A stretch of 63,208 bases of DNA from CAZAKZ01 sp964485695 (GCA_964485695.1 CAZAKZ010000013.1:1-63208); one strand, 5' to 3'; counted from the first letter of the stretch, positions 52,347 to 61,058 are shown. The notes: generated by a model not told the origin, from the letters alone. Numbers and translations: made by a program.

Positions 52347-53075
52347 TCACTTCTTCTTCTTACGCGGTGGGGCGAGGATGGACTTCTGCTCCTTCCGGAC
52401 CGCCCAGAGTGCCCGGGCGTTGGTCAGGCTCTTTTCCACCGCGGCGTGATCCTCGGCCCTCTCCAGCCGGTCGAGGAAGTCCGTGAACTTGCCGAGGGTT
52501 GCCACCAGCGTGCCGGCGTAGACCGTGGTGAAGGCCCGGGCCAGGGCCTCGCGGAGTTTTTTCCCCTTGGCCTTGAAGTCGAGAGCCTCGAGTATCCGGC
52601 CGTCTCCGCCCAGGATGAGGAAGCCCGGCCCGTGGATCTTCGTGGGCCCGACTCGGAAGAAGTAGAAGAAGTGGCTGGCCATGGTCACGTCGTCGTGGTC
52701 GAACATCTTCCTCTCCAGCTCACGCATCGCCCGCTTGCTCATGGCGGGATCGTATACGTAGAGGACGGCGGGTTTTTCGGGTGCGGTCTTTCCATGGGCC
52801 CCGGCGACCAGGGTCTTCAGGGACAGAGCTTTGGCTTCCCGGCCGCTCTTCCCTGCAACCACCCCGGGAATCCGGGAGTTTACCCAGCGGATCTTGAGAA
52901 GCCTGGCCACGAGGGGACTTCGCAGCTTTCCGGCCTGGGTCCGGACGCGGGGATAGGCGTGTCCCTTGCCGTCCTTGTGTTCGCGGCCGCACTTGCACTG
53001 GGCCGAGGCCCCGCCGGCGACACCCCACAGTATCAGGACCCATACCACCGGCATTCTTCGGAGGAAACGGCTCAT
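52347..53075 (-). CDS. Exported protein with a thioredoxin-like domain, no CxxC
   Basis: 242 aa. Signal peptide (about 1-25, VLILWGVAGGASAQ), then CKCG at the mature start. The central part has a thioredoxin-like pattern, PAVLYVYDPAMSKRAMRELE, followed by FDHDDVTMASHFFYFFRV and GPGFLILGGDGRILEAL, but no redox CxxC at the expected place. The C-terminal helix is Lys-rich. GGAAGGAG precedes the ATG, which overlaps the stop of the hydrolase gene upstream on this strand. Likely function unknown. Confidence 0.65.
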   Translation of the reverse strand: MSRFLRRMPVVWVLILWGVAGGASAQCKCGREHKDGKGHAYPRVRTQAGKLRSPLVARLLKIRWVNSRIPGVVAGKSGREAKALSLKTLVAGAHGKTAPEKPAVLYVYDPAMSKRAMRELERKMFDHDDVTMASHFFYFFRVGPTKIHGPGFLILGGDGRILEALDFKAKGKKLREALARAFTTVYAGTLVATLGKFTDFLDRLERAEDHAAVEKSLTNARALWAVRKEQKSILAPPRKKKK

Positions 53076-53899
53076 TCCGCTCCTTCCACCACCCGGATCG
53101 GCTGCAGGTCGAACTTCGGATTCTGGCCCAGAAACCGGACGGGATTGTTGTGAAACACCTCGATGGCCTCCTGGAGGGTGTGGCCGCGGCGGCGGTAATC
53201 CCGGATGCACGCCTGGAGGGTGAGGGGATCGCTGGGACCCCAGTCCGCCGAGGAATTGACCAGGATGCGCTCCGGCCCGTAGAGCTCCAGCATGTCCACG
53301 GCCCGCGCCGGCGAGCACTTGGTGACGGGATAGAGGGTGAATCCTGCCCAGTATCCCGCGTCCAGGATGGAACGGACGGTGTGTTCCTCGACGTGATCGA
53401 TCCAGACCCGGCTCCGGTCCACGGGCAGGCCCTCGAGGATCTCCAGGATCCGTCGGGTCCCCCGGGCCTTGTCCTTCAGATGCGGGGTGTGGATGAGGAG
53501 GAGCTGGTCGTGCTGGATGGCCAGTTCCACCTGTTCCTGGAAGATCTCGCATTCCGCCGGCGAGGATTCGTGCAGTCCGGTCTCCCCCACGCCCAGGACG
53601 GTCGGTTTCGAGAAGAACTCGGGCATGTGCTCCAGGACCGCCCGGCTCAGTTCCGGGTTCTCGGCCTCCTTGGGATTGACGGCCACCCAGCAGAAGTGGC
53701 GGATGCCGTACTGAGCGGCTCGGGTCGGCTCGAACTCGGAGATCTGACGGAAGTAGTCCAGAAAGGTCTCTGGATATTTCCGGGTAAATCCGGCCCAGAA
53801 GGCGGGCTCGGCCACGGCCACGACGCCGGAGTTGGCCATACGCTCGTAGTCCTGCGTGGTCCGTGCAATGCCGTGGTAGTGAGGTTGTATGATCTGCAT
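53072..53899 (-). CDS. TatD-related metal-dependent hydrolase, EboB-like
   Basis: 275 aa. Amidohydrolase/TIM-barrel protein. HYHGIARTTQDYERMANSGV near the N-terminus, VAEPAFWAGF, HFCWVAVNPKEAENPEL, LGVGETGLHESSP, LIHTPH, IDHVEEHTV, GFTLYPVTK and VNSSADWGPSDPL together match the EboB-type hydrolase known from ebo clusters (a cytoplasm-to-periplasm metabolite export system) better than canonical TatD. Metal-ligand His and Asp residues are present. None of the other ebo genes (eboC, eboD, eboE, eboF) are nearby. AGGAAAGA precedes the ATG. It overlaps the exported thioredoxin-like gene by 4 bases. Confidence 0.82.
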   Translation of the reverse strand: MQIIQPHYHGIARTTQDYERMANSGVVAVAEPAFWAGFTRKYPETFLDYFRQISEFEPTRAAQYGIRHFCWVAVNPKEAENPELSRAVLEHMPEFFSKPTVLGVGETGLHESSPAECEIFQEQVELAIQHDQLLLIHTPHLKDKARGTRRILEILEGLPVDRSRVWIDHVEEHTVRSILDAGYWAGFTLYPVTKCSPARAVDMLELYGPERILVNSSADWGPSDPLTLQACIRDYRRRGHTLQEAIEVFHNNPVRFLGQNPKFDLQPIRVVEGAE

Positions 53900-53961
53900 G
53901 ACGATCTTTCCTGCCTGTCGGATCGAAAACGAAGGATGCTACGAGCCGAGGCCCCGGTGCT

Positions 53962-54186
53962 TCAATCCACCGGATCGGAGAACAGGATCTGCAGGCGCTC
54001 GGTCCGGTCCGGCGTGGCGCCTCGATCGACGAGGAGGGACAGGGCTCTGTAGATCATCTCCAGCCGGGGATCCTCCGGTGAGGGATCCCCTGCCCGGTCG
54101 TACCGGTCCAGCATGGCTGCAAGATCCAGGAGCACGCACCGATTCTCGAGAAAATAGGCGTCGAGCACCTGTTCGGATGTAAACAT
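53962..54186 (-). CDS. Small helical protein linked to EboB-like hydrolase
   Basis: 74 aa. Two to three amphipathic helices: EQVLDAYFLENRCVLLDLAA, then MLDRYDRAG, then EMIYRALSLLVDRG, ending LQILFSDPVD. No known domain recognised. AAAGGA precedes the ATG. First gene of a three-gene minus-strand operon with the EboB-like hydrolase and the exported thioredoxin-like protein. It may be a helper or scaffold of the hydrolase, which is inference from context. Confidence 0.65.
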   Translation of the reverse strand: MFTSEQVLDAYFLENRCVLLDLAAMLDRYDRAGDPSPEDPRLEMIYRALSLLVDRGATPDRTERLQILFSDPVD

Positions 54187-54381
54187 CTCCAGTCTATTCC
54201 TTTCAGCCTGGATTCCCGTCTGTTACATACAATTCAATACCCATGTCCCTTCCTCTTCAAGTTGAAACCCGCACCGGGGGCTTTGCCGAGAACGTTCCTT
54301 GATCCCGGGCGGTTCAAAAAACCGGTGCAACTCCGATCATCTGCCCGAAGAGAACGTGCACAGCCCCGCCGCGATCCGGCG

Positions 54382-54410
54382 TTGACACCCCACCCAGCCC
54401 GCACTATTTT
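54382..54410 (+). promoter_or_regulatory. Sigma-70-type promoter of the ferritin-like gene
   Basis: TTGACA (54382-54387) matches perfectly; after 17 bases comes TATTTT (54405-54410). The start would be near 54417, about 50 bases before the ATG. Confidence 0.72.
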
Positions 54411-54467
54411 ATTCCCTCAAGACCACGGACCGGCTCGGGGAGAAACGGACTTTACGAAAGAGACGAA

Positions 54468-54983
54468 ATGCTGGAAGCAGAAGCAAAAAAAATGGCCGAG
54501 GTCCTTCTCACCGCGATGCGGGCGGAACTGGAAGGCCGGCACTTCTTCCTGATGGCGGCCGGCACTACAAAGGACCCGAAGGGTAAGATAGTCTTCGAGG
54601 CCCTGGCGCAAGAAGAGGCGGATCACCACGACTATCTCAAGAAGCAATACAAGGCCGTGCTCGAGTCGGGAAAGCCGGATCCGAGCCTCTCTCTCTCGGG
54701 GAAAAACGACCTCTCGGGCTCGAGCCCCATCTTCTCGGATGCAATCCGTTCTCGCCTCGGAGACGCCCATTTCGAGATGACCGCCCTGGCCATCGGTATC
54801 CAGCTGGAGATGTCGGCCATGACCTTCTACAAGAAGGCCGCCGAGGAGGCCACGGATCCGACCCTGGAGAAGCTGTTCCGCGAGCTATCGGACTGGGAAT
54901 CGGGACACTACCACGGCTTGCTCGCGCAGCAGGAGAGCCTGAAGGAAGACTACTGGTCCACGTCCGGGTTCACGCCTTTTTGA
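54468..54983 (+). CDS. Ferritin-like / rubrerythrin-type diiron protein
   Basis: 171 aa. Four-helix bundle with diiron ligands: helix 1 has AELEGRHFF, helix 2 EALAQEEADHHDYL (E-x-x-H), helix 3 AIGIQLEMSAMTFY, helix 4 FRELSDWESGHYHGLL (E-x-x-H). There is no C-terminal rubredoxin domain. Family roles are peroxide reduction or iron oxidation in the cytoplasm. GAAAGAGACGAA lies before the ATG. The stop is three bases from the stop of the convergent HEAT gene. Confidence 0.88.
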   Translation: MLEAEAKKMAEVLLTAMRAELEGRHFFLMAAGTTKDPKGKIVFEALAQEEADHHDYLKKQYKAVLESGKPDPSLSLSGKNDLSGSSPIFSDAIRSRLGDAHFEMTALAIGIQLEMSAMTFYKKAAEEATDPTLEKLFRELSDWESGHYHGLLAQQESLKEDYWSTSGFTPF

Positions 54984-54986
54984 CCC

Positions 54987-55937
54987 TCATTCCTCGCCGG
55001 CTTTCCGCCGGCTCTCTTCGGCCCACCAGGTAGTCCACTGCTCGTGCGTCTTGAAGGACTTGCCGGTGATGGTCTCGAGCGCCTTGATCAGGCTCAGGCC
55101 CGGGGTGGGATTCCGCTCCTTCTTCAGATAGGCCAGGAGGACGGGTACCGTGGAAACGTCTCGGGTCTTTCCGAGGCCCAGAGCCGCCTGGGCCCGCACG
55201 AGCGGCATCGGATCCTTGAGGGAATTGATGAGGAACGCCTTGCACTCGGGCCGCTCCATCTTCGCCAGGGCCCCCACCGCGGCCAGGCGAACCCGTGGTT
55301 CCTCGTCGTCGATCATGCCCGTGAGGGGAACGATGGCATCCGCGTTCACCCCGGGCTCCAGGATATCCCGGATCGCCCGGGCGGCGTTGCAGCGAACACC
55401 GGCATCCGGGTGTGAACAGGCATCATGGATCGGCTTCATCGGCGTGGCGGGATCCTTTAGGGCACCGAGGGCGAACAGGGCATTGGCCTTGATCAACGGT
55501 GAGGGATCCCGGAGGAGCTCCATGAGAAGAGGCAAGGCCATGGGATTGGACGCATAGCCGAGACTCCAGGCGGCCACCAGGCGGTTCCGGGAATCGGTCG
55601 CCTCGACGGCCTTCTGGATGAGGTCGAAATTGGTATCCACGTACCGGGTCAAGACGGGCCGGATCTGGTTCCTGGCCTGGGCATCGAGGTTCGGCCGCCG
55701 CAGGGTCCTGAGCTGACTATCCAGCTGGAGGAACAGCTGGGTGGGATCTGTTTCCCGGCCGAAATTCGTGTCCATACCCGGATCGTCCCGGCCCACCCGG
55801 AGCCGCGGCCGAGGTTCCAAATCGGGGGCCTTCGATTCTGGCACCGAGGAGCAGGCACTGACCACAACCACCATGGCCAGGAGTCCGACCCGGAGGTTCA
55901 GGTCCACAAGCAGACGAGGGGATTTTGAAAACGTCAT
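54987..55937 (-). CDS. HEAT-repeat lipoprotein
   Basis: 316 aa. Lipoprotein signal with lipobox VVSACSS (Cys at about 29), a short linker, then six or more HEAT/PBS-lyase-like helical repeats, for example RLVAAWSLGYASNPMALPLL, LIKANALFALGALKDPATPM, VRLAAVGALAKMERPECKAF and VRAQAALGLGKTRDVSTVPV. A protein-interaction scaffold anchored in a membrane is likely. The start ATG has only a weak Shine-Dalgarno (GAAG). A terminator-like hairpin lies 30-50 bases upstream. Confidence 0.82.
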   Translation of the reverse strand: MTFSKSPRLLVDLNLRVGLLAMVVVVSACSSVPESKAPDLEPRPRLRVGRDDPGMDTNFGRETDPTQLFLQLDSQLRTLRRPNLDAQARNQIRPVLTRYVDTNFDLIQKAVEATDSRNRLVAAWSLGYASNPMALPLLMELLRDPSPLIKANALFALGALKDPATPMKPIHDACSHPDAGVRCNAARAIRDILEPGVNADAIVPLTGMIDDEEPRVRLAAVGALAKMERPECKAFLINSLKDPMPLVRAQAALGLGKTRDVSTVPVLLAYLKKERNPTPGLSLIKALETITGKSFKTHEQWTTWWAEESRRKAGEE

Positions 55938-56315
55938 AACTTCATATATTTCATGAAAAAGAACCTACCCGCGTCCCTACGGACACGCGGCACCTGTCAT
56001 AGCAGAGACCGATTAGACGACACCCGGGGAATTATTTATTCCTTCGATGGGAGAACTTTTTAGGAATTACTCTTCACCCCCCCATCTTCCGGTTCTCTCT
56101 ATCGTGGTATCCCAGCAAGAAGAATCCCCTTGGCTCTGGGCCGTTGGGAGTGGGATTGGGTCCTGCTCTCGCGGCCCTTTTTTTAATACGTTCGCGGTCG
56201 GGGCGGGGATGGGGTGTCAGGAAAGAAACACTTTCCAGGGATTCGCACGGCGGAAACAGAAAGGTATCAAATCGGCGCGTGGCCGGTTGGATCGAATGCG
56301 AATGCAGAGGCACTG
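55938..56315. other. Intergenic region between fliA-like sigma gene and HEAT lipoprotein
   Basis: 378 bases with no gene I trust. A hairpin with CCGCG arms (55969-55991) is listed separately. On the plus strand GGGCCG and CGGCCC arms are followed by seven T residues near 56180, which looks terminator-like, but no plus-strand gene precedes it. Confidence 0.45.
55969..55991 (-). terminator. Hairpin plus T-run upstream of HEAT lipoprotein (terminator or attenuator)
   Basis: On the minus strand CCGCGTGTCC-GTA-GGGACGCGGG is followed by TAGGTTCTTTTTC. It could end the sigma-factor transcript or attenuate the lipoprotein gene, whose ATG is about 30 bases further on. Confidence 0.4.
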
Positions 56316-57095
56316 TCAGGTGAGAAGCTCCTGACGGTTTTTCTTCAGCTGTTCCTTGAGGCGGGTGAGAATGTTGGAGTGGATCTGACAGACGCGTGAC
56401 TCGGTGAGGTTCAGGACCTCTCCGATCTCCTTCATGGTGAGCCCCTCGAAGTAATACATGATGATGATGAGGCGCTCCTTCTTGGTCAGGTTGCGCGTGA
56501 CAAACTCGAGGATATCCTTCTGGTGCAGGCTGTCGATGGGGGTCTCGCTGTCCTTGTCCGCCAGGACGTCCACCTTCTCCACCGACTTGTCGTCGTCTCC
56601 CTCGTCCCACTTCTCGCTGAGAGAATAGACCGTCACGGGATTGGCGTCATCGAGCATCTCTCCGAACTCGGTGAGACTCATGCCAAGCTCTTTCGCCATC
56701 TCGAAGTCCGTGGGCTTGCGACCGAGTCGGCTCTCCAGCACCTTGTAGGCCCTGTCGATCTTGTGGGCCTTGAGGCGCACGAGGCGGGGCACCCAGTCCT
56801 GGGACCTGAGCTCGTCCAGGATGGAACCCCGGATCCGGGTGGTGCAATAGGTCTTGAACTTGATGCCGCGGTCCAGGTCGAATCCGTCGATGGCATCCAT
56901 GAGGCCGAAGATGCCGGCGCTGGTGAGGTCGTCGAGCTCGATGGATTTGGGAAGCGTTGCCAGTAACCGCTCGGAGATGTACTTGACCAGAGGGAGATAC
57001 TTCTCGATGAGAATATTCCTGAGGTTCTCGTCGCCGGTCTTCTTGTAGGTCTCCCAGATGCTTTCGATGCCGGGTTCTGACAGGGTCTTCTTCAT
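56316..57095 (-). CDS. RNA polymerase sigma factor, FliA/WhiG class (sigma-28)
   Basis: 259 aa. Region 1.2/2: KYLPLVKYISERLLATLP and LDDLTSAGIFGLMDAIDGFD, then RIRGSILDELRSQDWVPR, which is the FliA/WhiG signature. Region 3 follows (GRKPTDFEMAKELGM), then region 4.2 with LTMKEIGEVLNLTESRVCQI for -35 recognition. In other bacteria this class drives flagellar or developmental genes. No flagellar genes are in the window. ATG 57095 is chosen because GGGAGAG lies 7 bases upstream; an ATG at 57110 overlaps that site. Confidence 0.93.
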   Translation of the reverse strand: MKKTLSEPGIESIWETYKKTGDENLRNILIEKYLPLVKYISERLLATLPKSIELDDLTSAGIFGLMDAIDGFDLDRGIKFKTYCTTRIRGSILDELRSQDWVPRLVRLKAHKIDRAYKVLESRLGRKPTDFEMAKELGMSLTEFGEMLDDANPVTVYSLSEKWDEGDDDKSVEKVDVLADKDSETPIDSLHQKDILEFVTRNLTKKERLIIIMYYFEGLTMKEIGEVLNLTESRVCQIHSNILTRLKEQLKKNRQELLT

Positions 57096-57377
57096 CGTTT
57101 GCTCTCCCATCGAGTACTCAGCCTCTACACAGACGGGTCTGAACCGGAAGAAGGCGAGGCCCTCTGTCTCGTTCAGACCGGACGCAGCAAGGAAGCTGGG
57201 TCCCTGGTGGAGCTGATCTCGGATACCGCCAAGTGCAACCGCGGGGAGCATGCGTCAGTCCCTGGTATCTCATCGGGGAAAGGCCCGACGTTCCGGTAGG
57301 CCAGAAACCCCAGAATGTATCTCTGGATAAAGAAAACTTGGCGGCAATTCGGGTAGAGCTACTACCCGGGAGGGCGA

Positions 57378-57405
57378 ACAATACCCTATTGCATTGGCCA
57401 GTCAA
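57378..57405 (-). promoter_or_regulatory. Sigma-70-type promoter for the sigma-28 gene
   Basis: On the minus strand TTGACT (57405-57400), 16-base spacer, TATTGT (57383-57378). Transcription would start near 57371, giving a leader of about 275 bases before the ATG at 57095. Confidence 0.6.
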
Positions 57406-57568
57406 GCGAATATTTCTCAACTCACTCATTCTTTTTCCGGAGAGGTCCAGGTCGAGACGACAGCTCACCGCACCGAAGTAAGCGCCCCTATCGGAATCTC
57501 CCCGGGGGGACTGAAGGGAAAACGGGAAAACCCATAAATTTATTTTATTTGCTGTATTCAAAGGAGTT

Positions 57569-57655
57569 ATGGCCGCTCAGGCCGAGGAGTGGTGGGAATA
57601 TTTTTCCCGAAAACAAACGACGTACATATCCTCTGTATGGGCCCTGTTCGGGTAA
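57569..57655 (+). CDS. Possible 28-aa small protein
   Basis: ATG at 57569 follows a strong AAAGGAG with 3-4 bases spacing. The peptide begins MAAQAEEWWEYFSRKQ and ends SVWALFG before TAA at 57653. It has three Trp and an amphipathic, aromatic-rich character. A/T-rich sequence upstream (57535-57560) could hold a promoter. Too short for statistical support; it may be chance. Confidence 0.3.
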   Translation: MAAQAEEWWEYFSRKQTTYISSVWALFG

Positions 57656-57705
57656 AGTGCAGAATCGAGGCGCGGAAAAATCCCCGGATCAGGCCAGATC
57701 CAGGA

Positions 57706-60064
57706 TCATCCCTTCACCCAGATCGCCTTGGTGATGACGTCGCCCACCATGATCTTCTGGACCACCCCCATGCCCTTCTGGACCTGTCCGAAGACGGTGT
57801 AGTTTCCGTCCAGATGAGGGCGGGGCGTGAGGGTGATGAAGAATTGACAGCACCCGGTATCCCTGCCCAGCTTGGCCATGCCGAGGGTTCCCTCCCGGAA
57901 TTGTATCCCGGAGGGTTCGTCCGGTAGCAGAAAATCGAGGGCTCCGTACCCGGTGCCTTCGGGATCTCCGCCCTGGATCACGTGGTTGCTCACCACCCTG
58001 TGGAAGGTCATGTTATTGTAGAATCCACTTTCCACCAGGGCGAGGAAAGTCCTCACGTGGGCAGGCGCATGGTCCGGATACAGGACGAGGTGGATCTCTC
58101 CCCGGGGGGTATAGAGGATCACCACGGGGCGCCGGCCCAAAATCTTGTTCTTGGGGACGGGGCGGCCGGAGAAGGAACTCGGGCCCTTGTATTCCACGCT
58201 GGGTCGGAATCCGTTCAGTATCTCCAGGATCTCGATGACGCTCTCTCGGACCATGAGGGAGGGATCGGCCAGCGCTTCATCCAGAAGGGGAACATAGCGC
58301 TTCCCTCCGAGGTGCACGAGGGCCTGGAGAATGCGGTACCGTGCCTCGGAGGAGGCGATATCCCGGTGTGTGCGGTCTTCCCGATAGGCCTTGAGCAGGG
58401 GCCCGGCAGCTTCCGGAGCTCCGATGTCCCTCAGGACCTCGGCCGCCTGGCCACGAACCCCGGATACCCGGTCCTCGAGACCCCGGAAGATACGGTGGGT
58501 GGCCTTGGTGCCGCCCATCCGGCTCAGACCCCGAATCGCCGCCATTCGCACCCGTGCATCTTCGTCCGTCATGAGTCGGTGGAGGAAAGAAAGAGCCAGA
58601 GCGCCGCCCACTTGGCCCGCGGCCTTGCACAGGCTGCTGCGCATGCGGTAATCCCGATGCTTCAGGAAGTGCCGGAATCCTCCCAGTGCATCCGGGCCCT
58701 GGATCAGAGCCAGAGCGGCCAGGGCGTCGCCACGTATCTGCACCTCGGGATCACTCTCGAGAACCCTCTTCAGGACGGAATCCACACCGCCCACCATGTC
58801 CCCTTCCCCCGCGCTCTTCACCACATCGTGAAGGTGCATGAGCCCCTTCACCGCGGCCCAGCGAACGTGGGCGTCCTTGTGGGAGAGAAGTTTCTCATGC
58901 GCCTTGACGGCTTCTTCGTTCGCCTGCCACGCAACCGCTCGGAGTGCTGCAACCACCACCTGCGGATTCTCGTTCTCGAGGGCTTTGAAGATCGGTCCCG
59001 AATCCTCCGGAACGACCCGACTTCTGGCCAGGGCGGTCAAAGCAGCCATGGCCACCCGAGGGTCCTCGTCTCCGGCCGCGCGGAGAAGGCCGGGCACAGC
59101 CGCTTCCATGGCGGCCAGGATCTCAGGCTCGCGGTCCCTGGGTCGGTTTGAAATGGGATCCACTTCGGGGACCAGAAGACGGTCCAGGGCATTGGCGGCA
59201 TGATACCGGACCCGGCTGGGCCCCTCCTTCATGACTTTCAGGAGGGGTTCAACGGCCCTCGCGTCCCGCAAACGGAAGCAGGCGTCCGCGGCCGCGCAGG
59301 CCACGCCCTGATCCGGACATTTGAGTAACGGAATCACCACATCGGTGCTTCTGAGAGAGCCGATGCGTCCCAGGGCCTCCACGGCCCGCTGGCGAAGGAG
59401 GGCATCGGGATCCTGGGTCAGGGCATTCATGGCCTCCAGGTGTCGATCCTCCCGGACAAGACCCAGGGCCTCCACGGCCCGCTGGCGAAGGAGGGCATCG
59501 GGATCCTGGGTCAGGGNNNNNNNNNNNNNNNNNNNNNNNNNNNNNNNNNNNNNNNNNNNNNNNNNNNNNNNNNNNNNNNNNNNNNNNNNNNNNNNNNNNN
59601 NNNNNNNNNNNNNNNNCATTCATGGCCTCCAGGTGTCGATCCTCCCGGACAAGACCCAGGGCCAGGAGGACGGAAGCCTTGACCGCGGGAGACCGGTCCT
59701 TGATCAGGGGAGACAGAAGTGCAATCCCCCCGGCATCACGGATCCGCCCCACGGCCAGGGCGGCCCGGGCCCGGACCCGAGGATCCGGGTCCGACAGGAA
59801 TCGCTTGAGCTTCCCGTTGCCCAGGCTGCGCTGGGCCTCCAGGTCCTCGATGACCCGGAATATGCTGGTCGCAGGATCGGTCTTGATCCGAACCGGCGGC
59901 GTGCTCTTCACCGGGGAAACGGGCTTCGAGGATTCTGTCTTGCAGCCGGCTCCACAAATCCACAGAGGCATACACACTGAGATGAACAGGAAACACGCCA
60001 AGGAAGCCTGAACGCGTTTCCAAGTCGAACCTTGCGGAACGGGGATCTGGAAGCGATTCACCAT
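57706..60064 (-). CDS. HEAT-repeat lipoprotein fused to a cyclophilin-type peptidyl-prolyl isomerase (interrupted by assembly gap)
   Basis: At least 750 aa. The start ATG at 60064 follows AGGGGGTG; the signal peptide ends at lipobox ICGAGC. Many HEAT repeats follow, among them two visible, nucleotide-identical 31-residue units (AVEALGLVREDRHLEAMN). The C-terminal roughly 165 residues are a cyclophilin domain: FHRVVSNHVIQGGDPEGTGYG, LGMAKLGRDTGCCQFFITLT and HLDGNYTVFGQVQKGMGVV keep the catalytic Arg and the Gln and Phe of the site. A run of 100 N (59517-59616) sits inside the repeats. The reading frame is broken across the nominal 100-base gap but is restored if the true missing length is a multiple of 93. 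The predicted role is an envelope folding scaffold. Confidence 0.85.
59424..59516 (-). repeat. 93-bp tandem HEAT unit adjacent to the assembly gap
   Basis: The unit at 59424-59516 starts with the same bases (CATTCATGGCCTCCAGG) that resume right after the N run at 59617, and ends with the same bases (CTGGGTCAGGG) that precede 59424. The gap therefore starts exactly at a repeat boundary. Unit length 93 bp, 31 codons. Confidence 0.9.
59517..59616. other. Assembly gap (100 N)
   Basis: A run of exactly 100 N, the customary placeholder for a gap of unknown size. It lies inside an array of identical 93-bp repeats, which explains the assembly failure. Confidence 0.99.
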
Positions 60065-60236
60065 GATGCACCCCCTAAAATGATATGCGGGTTCCATTTG
60101 GCTGCGCCATTGAGCCGGGCCGGTTCGAGGTCCGGCTGAAAATCACCTGTTGAATCGTGTGGATTGCTTTCCCGCCCGGAAAGCCTGCTCAACGGGGCTC
60201 GGCTCACGAACCTTCATCCGTAAACCGTGACACTAC

Positions 60237-60265
60237 TATATATAGACGAAACAGGCGGGTGTCAA
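60237..60265 (-). promoter_or_regulatory. Strong sigma-70-type promoter of the HEAT-cyclophilin gene
   Basis: On the minus strand TTGACA (60265-60260), 17-base spacer, TATATA (60242-60237). Both hexamers are near consensus. The transcript would start near 60230, about 165 bases before the ATG. Confidence 0.75.
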
Positions 60266-60336
60266 CGCCAGGGGTGGGATTCCCGGTCCGTGGACCGACC
60301 GGCCATTCCCGCCCATGGATCAGACCGGAAGTCCGG

Positions 60337-60834
60337 TCAATTCAGGGTTGGAATGACCATGATCTGGAGAACGATGTGGTAAACCAGGAGCAGGCAATAG
60401 AAGATACAGATACAGAAAAGAACGCGGGGTAGGGAATAGAAGGTCTTGTGCATGACCAGAACGATCAGGCAGATTCCGATGGCCGCGCTCTTGACCAGGA
60501 TGAAGGGGATATCCCCAAGGTCCAGGAATACCTGGGCAACGGGATTGGCCTCGCTCCCCCCGGCCTGGATGTAGACCAGGGTGAAGTAGGCATCCAGGAT
60601 GTTGAGGATCAGAATCGCCAGGAAGAGAAGGACCAGGCCCGGGTCGTACCGGTCCACATAGATGCCCTCGCTCTCCCCGGCCCGGCGCCCGCCTCGCCGG
60701 CGCCCGCCGAAGAAGGTATACCGACTCAAAATGGGTGTCTTCCGCCGACGGCGATCACGAAAAATGCGATTCGCCTCGGGGCTGGACTCGGTCGCGATCC
60801 GACCTTCCTCCGGTTTCATCGTTTTCAGAGCCAA
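60337..60834 (-). CDS. DUF5658-like membrane protein
   Basis: 165 aa. An Arg-rich cytoplasmic N-terminus (FRDRRRRKT, FGGRRRGGRR) is followed by three to four membrane helices with the DUF5658 pattern: LVLLFLAILILNILDAYFTL, then GGSEANPVAQVFL, then ILVKSAAIGICLIVLV. The Asn-Asp and Glu-x-Asn-Pro residues are the conserved ones. Function unknown in the family. The start is TTG at 60834, preceded by GAAGGAG at 6 bases, which decides it over the in-frame ATG 15 bases later. Confidence 0.78.
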   Translation of the reverse strand: MALKTMKPEEGRIATESSPEANRIFRDRRRRKTPILSRYTFFGGRRRGGRRAGESEGIYVDRYDPGLVLLFLAILILNILDAYFTLVYIQAGGSEANPVAQVFLDLGDIPFILVKSAAIGICLIVLVMHKTFYSLPRVLFCICIFYCLLLVYHIVLQIMVIPTLN

Positions 60835-61058
60835 GTCCGTCTCCTTCGAATATGTTTACTCGGATATATATTCTTTATCGGATTTCAGGGATTCCGATCC
60901 CTAGCGACTTTCATACAGACGTTCACCCGATCCCAGGGTATCCCCCAACCCCCCAACGACTTCCGGACTTCCTCCAAGGCGAGGCTGCGGCCTTCCGGAA
61001 ATCTACAGGCAGCCGGTCCTGTCCAGAGCTGCGCAAAGCAAATCTTTTTGATTTATAT

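Larger units (their letters stand above)
57096..57705. other. Long intergenic region upstream of the sigma-28 gene
   Basis: 610 bases between two minus-strand genes. It holds a good minus-strand promoter (57378-57405), a leader of about 275 bases with a GGTTCAGAC/GTCTGAACC-type inverted repeat near 57135-57180, and a possible 28-codon plus-strand reading frame at 57569. The part at 57535-57565 is unusually A/T-rich. Confidence 0.5.

Noticed and set aside
56047..56334. 95-codon plus-strand open frame beginning MGELFRNYSS
   Set aside because: No ribosome-binding site, unusual composition, overlaps the 3' end of the sigma-28 gene in antisense and resembles nothing.
57130..57215. SRP RNA-like motif (CCGGAAGAAGGC and GACGCAGCAAGGAAGC) on the plus strand
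   Set aside because: The conserved domain IV order (CAGG.CCGGAAGGAAGCAGCC) is not met and flanking stems do not fit; the region also carries the sigma-28 leader on the other strand.
57430..57520. Riboswitch (cobalamin or c-di-GMP type) upstream of the 28-aa frame
   Set aside because: A few short purine-rich matches only; none of the conserved core strings of these classes are present.
59249..60097. Two separate genes or a frameshift at the N run
   Set aside because: The frame change equals the arbitrary 100-base gap size; a gap that is a multiple of the 93-bp repeat restores one frame.
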